This document shows positions 32,807 through 33,081 of a stretch of DNA of 33,081 nucleotides, piece after piece. Under the pieces are notes generated by a model that was not told the DNA's origin, searched no databases, and was given only the letters and a program-made list of their open reading frames with translations. Positions within the stretch are counted from its first letter, which is position 1; the number at the start of each line of letters is the position of its first letter. Both the position numbers and the translations under genes were made by a program. Source of the DNA: Verrucomicrobiales bacterium (GTDB lineage Bacteria > Verrucomicrobiota > Verrucomicrobiia > Limisphaerales > SXTU01); the NCBI GenBank assembly GCA_005791875.1, contig SXTU01000190.1, positions 1 to 33,081 of the forward strand, in the 5' to 3' direction.

Positions 32807-33081
32807 TCAGGCCTTCGCCACCAACTGCCGCAACACATACGGCAGGATGCCACCGTGTTGGTAGTAGTCGATCTCGATGGGCGTATCGATGCGGCAGGCG
32901 ACCACGATGTTCTCCACGGTGCCGTCTTTACGCGTGATTTTCAACGTGAGGTCTTGCTGGGGCTTAAGGTTCGCGTCGAGGCCCGCGATGTCGTAGGTCT
33001 CGCTGCCGTCGAGCTTCAAGGTTTGCGCGGTGGTGCCCTCCTTGAATTGCAGCGGCAGCACGACCATGCCGACTAGGTTGC
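32807..33081 (-). CDS. acnA: Aconitate hydratase A, C-terminal part (cut by the window edge)
   Basis: Only the last 91 residues are present; the frame runs off the right edge. They read [15 protein letters not shown], then [12 protein letters not shown], the 'swivel' domain end [23 protein letters not shown] and a short tail. The NL(V/I)GMGVLPLQF segment and the [10 protein letters not shown] ending are diagnostic of the AcnA/iron-regulatory-protein class of TCA-cycle aconitases (citrate to isocitrate, [4Fe-4S] enzyme, cytoplasm). The second residue of the signature triplet is Val instead of Gly (MVVLP for MGVLP), a minor variation. Start and iron-sulphur cysteines lie outside the window. Confidence 0.93.
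   Translation of the reverse strand, partial: NLVGMVVLPLQFKEGTTAQTLKLDGSETYDIAGLDANLKPQQDLTLKITRKDGTVENIVVACRIDTPIEIDYYQHGGILPYVLRQLVAKA

Overview
The window is high-GC bacterial DNA, most likely from a member of the Verrucomicrobiota (Pedosphaera/Limisphaerales-like) or a close PVC relative. The lineage call rests on gene content: three genes of the planctomycete-type cytochrome c / DUF1549 / DUF1553 family ('PSD1'), four secreted DUF1501 proteins with twin-arginine signals, a secreted Gfo/Idh/MocA oxidoreductase, a DUF1080 protein and porin-cytochrome remnants. No rRNA or tRNA is visible, so the lineage is an inference. I saw no phage genes, transposase or CRISPR array.

Layout. 1-3513: a repeat-rich leader and a 1078-residue cytochrome/DUF1549/DUF1553 protein, overlapped by DUF1501 no. 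1 (3503-4948). 4949-5324: a 376-base gap filled with palindromic repeats. 5325-10791: DUF1501 no. 2, a DUF1549/DUF1553 protein without the N-terminal cytochrome domain, and DUF1501 no. 3, joined by two GTGA overlaps. 10819-20289: mostly secreted enzymes (SGNH hydrolase, Tat-secreted unknown, Gfo/Idh/MocA, alpha/beta hydrolase with a fibronectin-like tail, serine beta-lactamase-like protein, a frameshifted beta-propeller lactonase, an EthD-like protein, DUF1080). 20511-21912: what looks like the wreck of a porin-cytochrome conduit, then a small cytochrome c and a tiny membrane ORF. 22060-24365: mannonate dehydratase and an MFS sugar-acid transporter. 24373-26978: a divergent esterase and a ClpX paralog. 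27080-31060: DUF1501 no. 4 and a third cytochrome/DUF1549/DUF1553 gene. 31136-32775: two envelope proteins of unknown function. 32807 to the right edge: the C-terminus of aconitase on the minus strand.

How it fits together. The PSD1/DUF1501 pairs are exported proteins of unknown biochemistry, usually linked to breakdown of complex polysaccharides. Around them sit exported sugar oxidoreductase, 3-ketoglycoside hydrolase-like, lactonase-like and esterase genes and a hexuronate branch, so the window reads as a carbohydrate-degradation neighbourhood with periplasmic electron-transfer parts.

The least ordinary signal is repeat DNA that has become protein-coding. Three copies of a heptamer-based palindromic element (802-889, 2884-2985, 8687-8755) lie in frame, in the same orientation and the same reading frame, inside two DUF1549/DUF1553 genes; two of them occupy the same position of the DUF1553 domain. 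A 228-base element with 16-base terminal inverted repeats (104-331) appears to supply the start codon, ribosome-binding site and part of the signal peptide of the first gene. Other points of interest are a ClpX paralog with an apparently duplicated small domain, and the deletion junction in the porin-cytochrome remnant.
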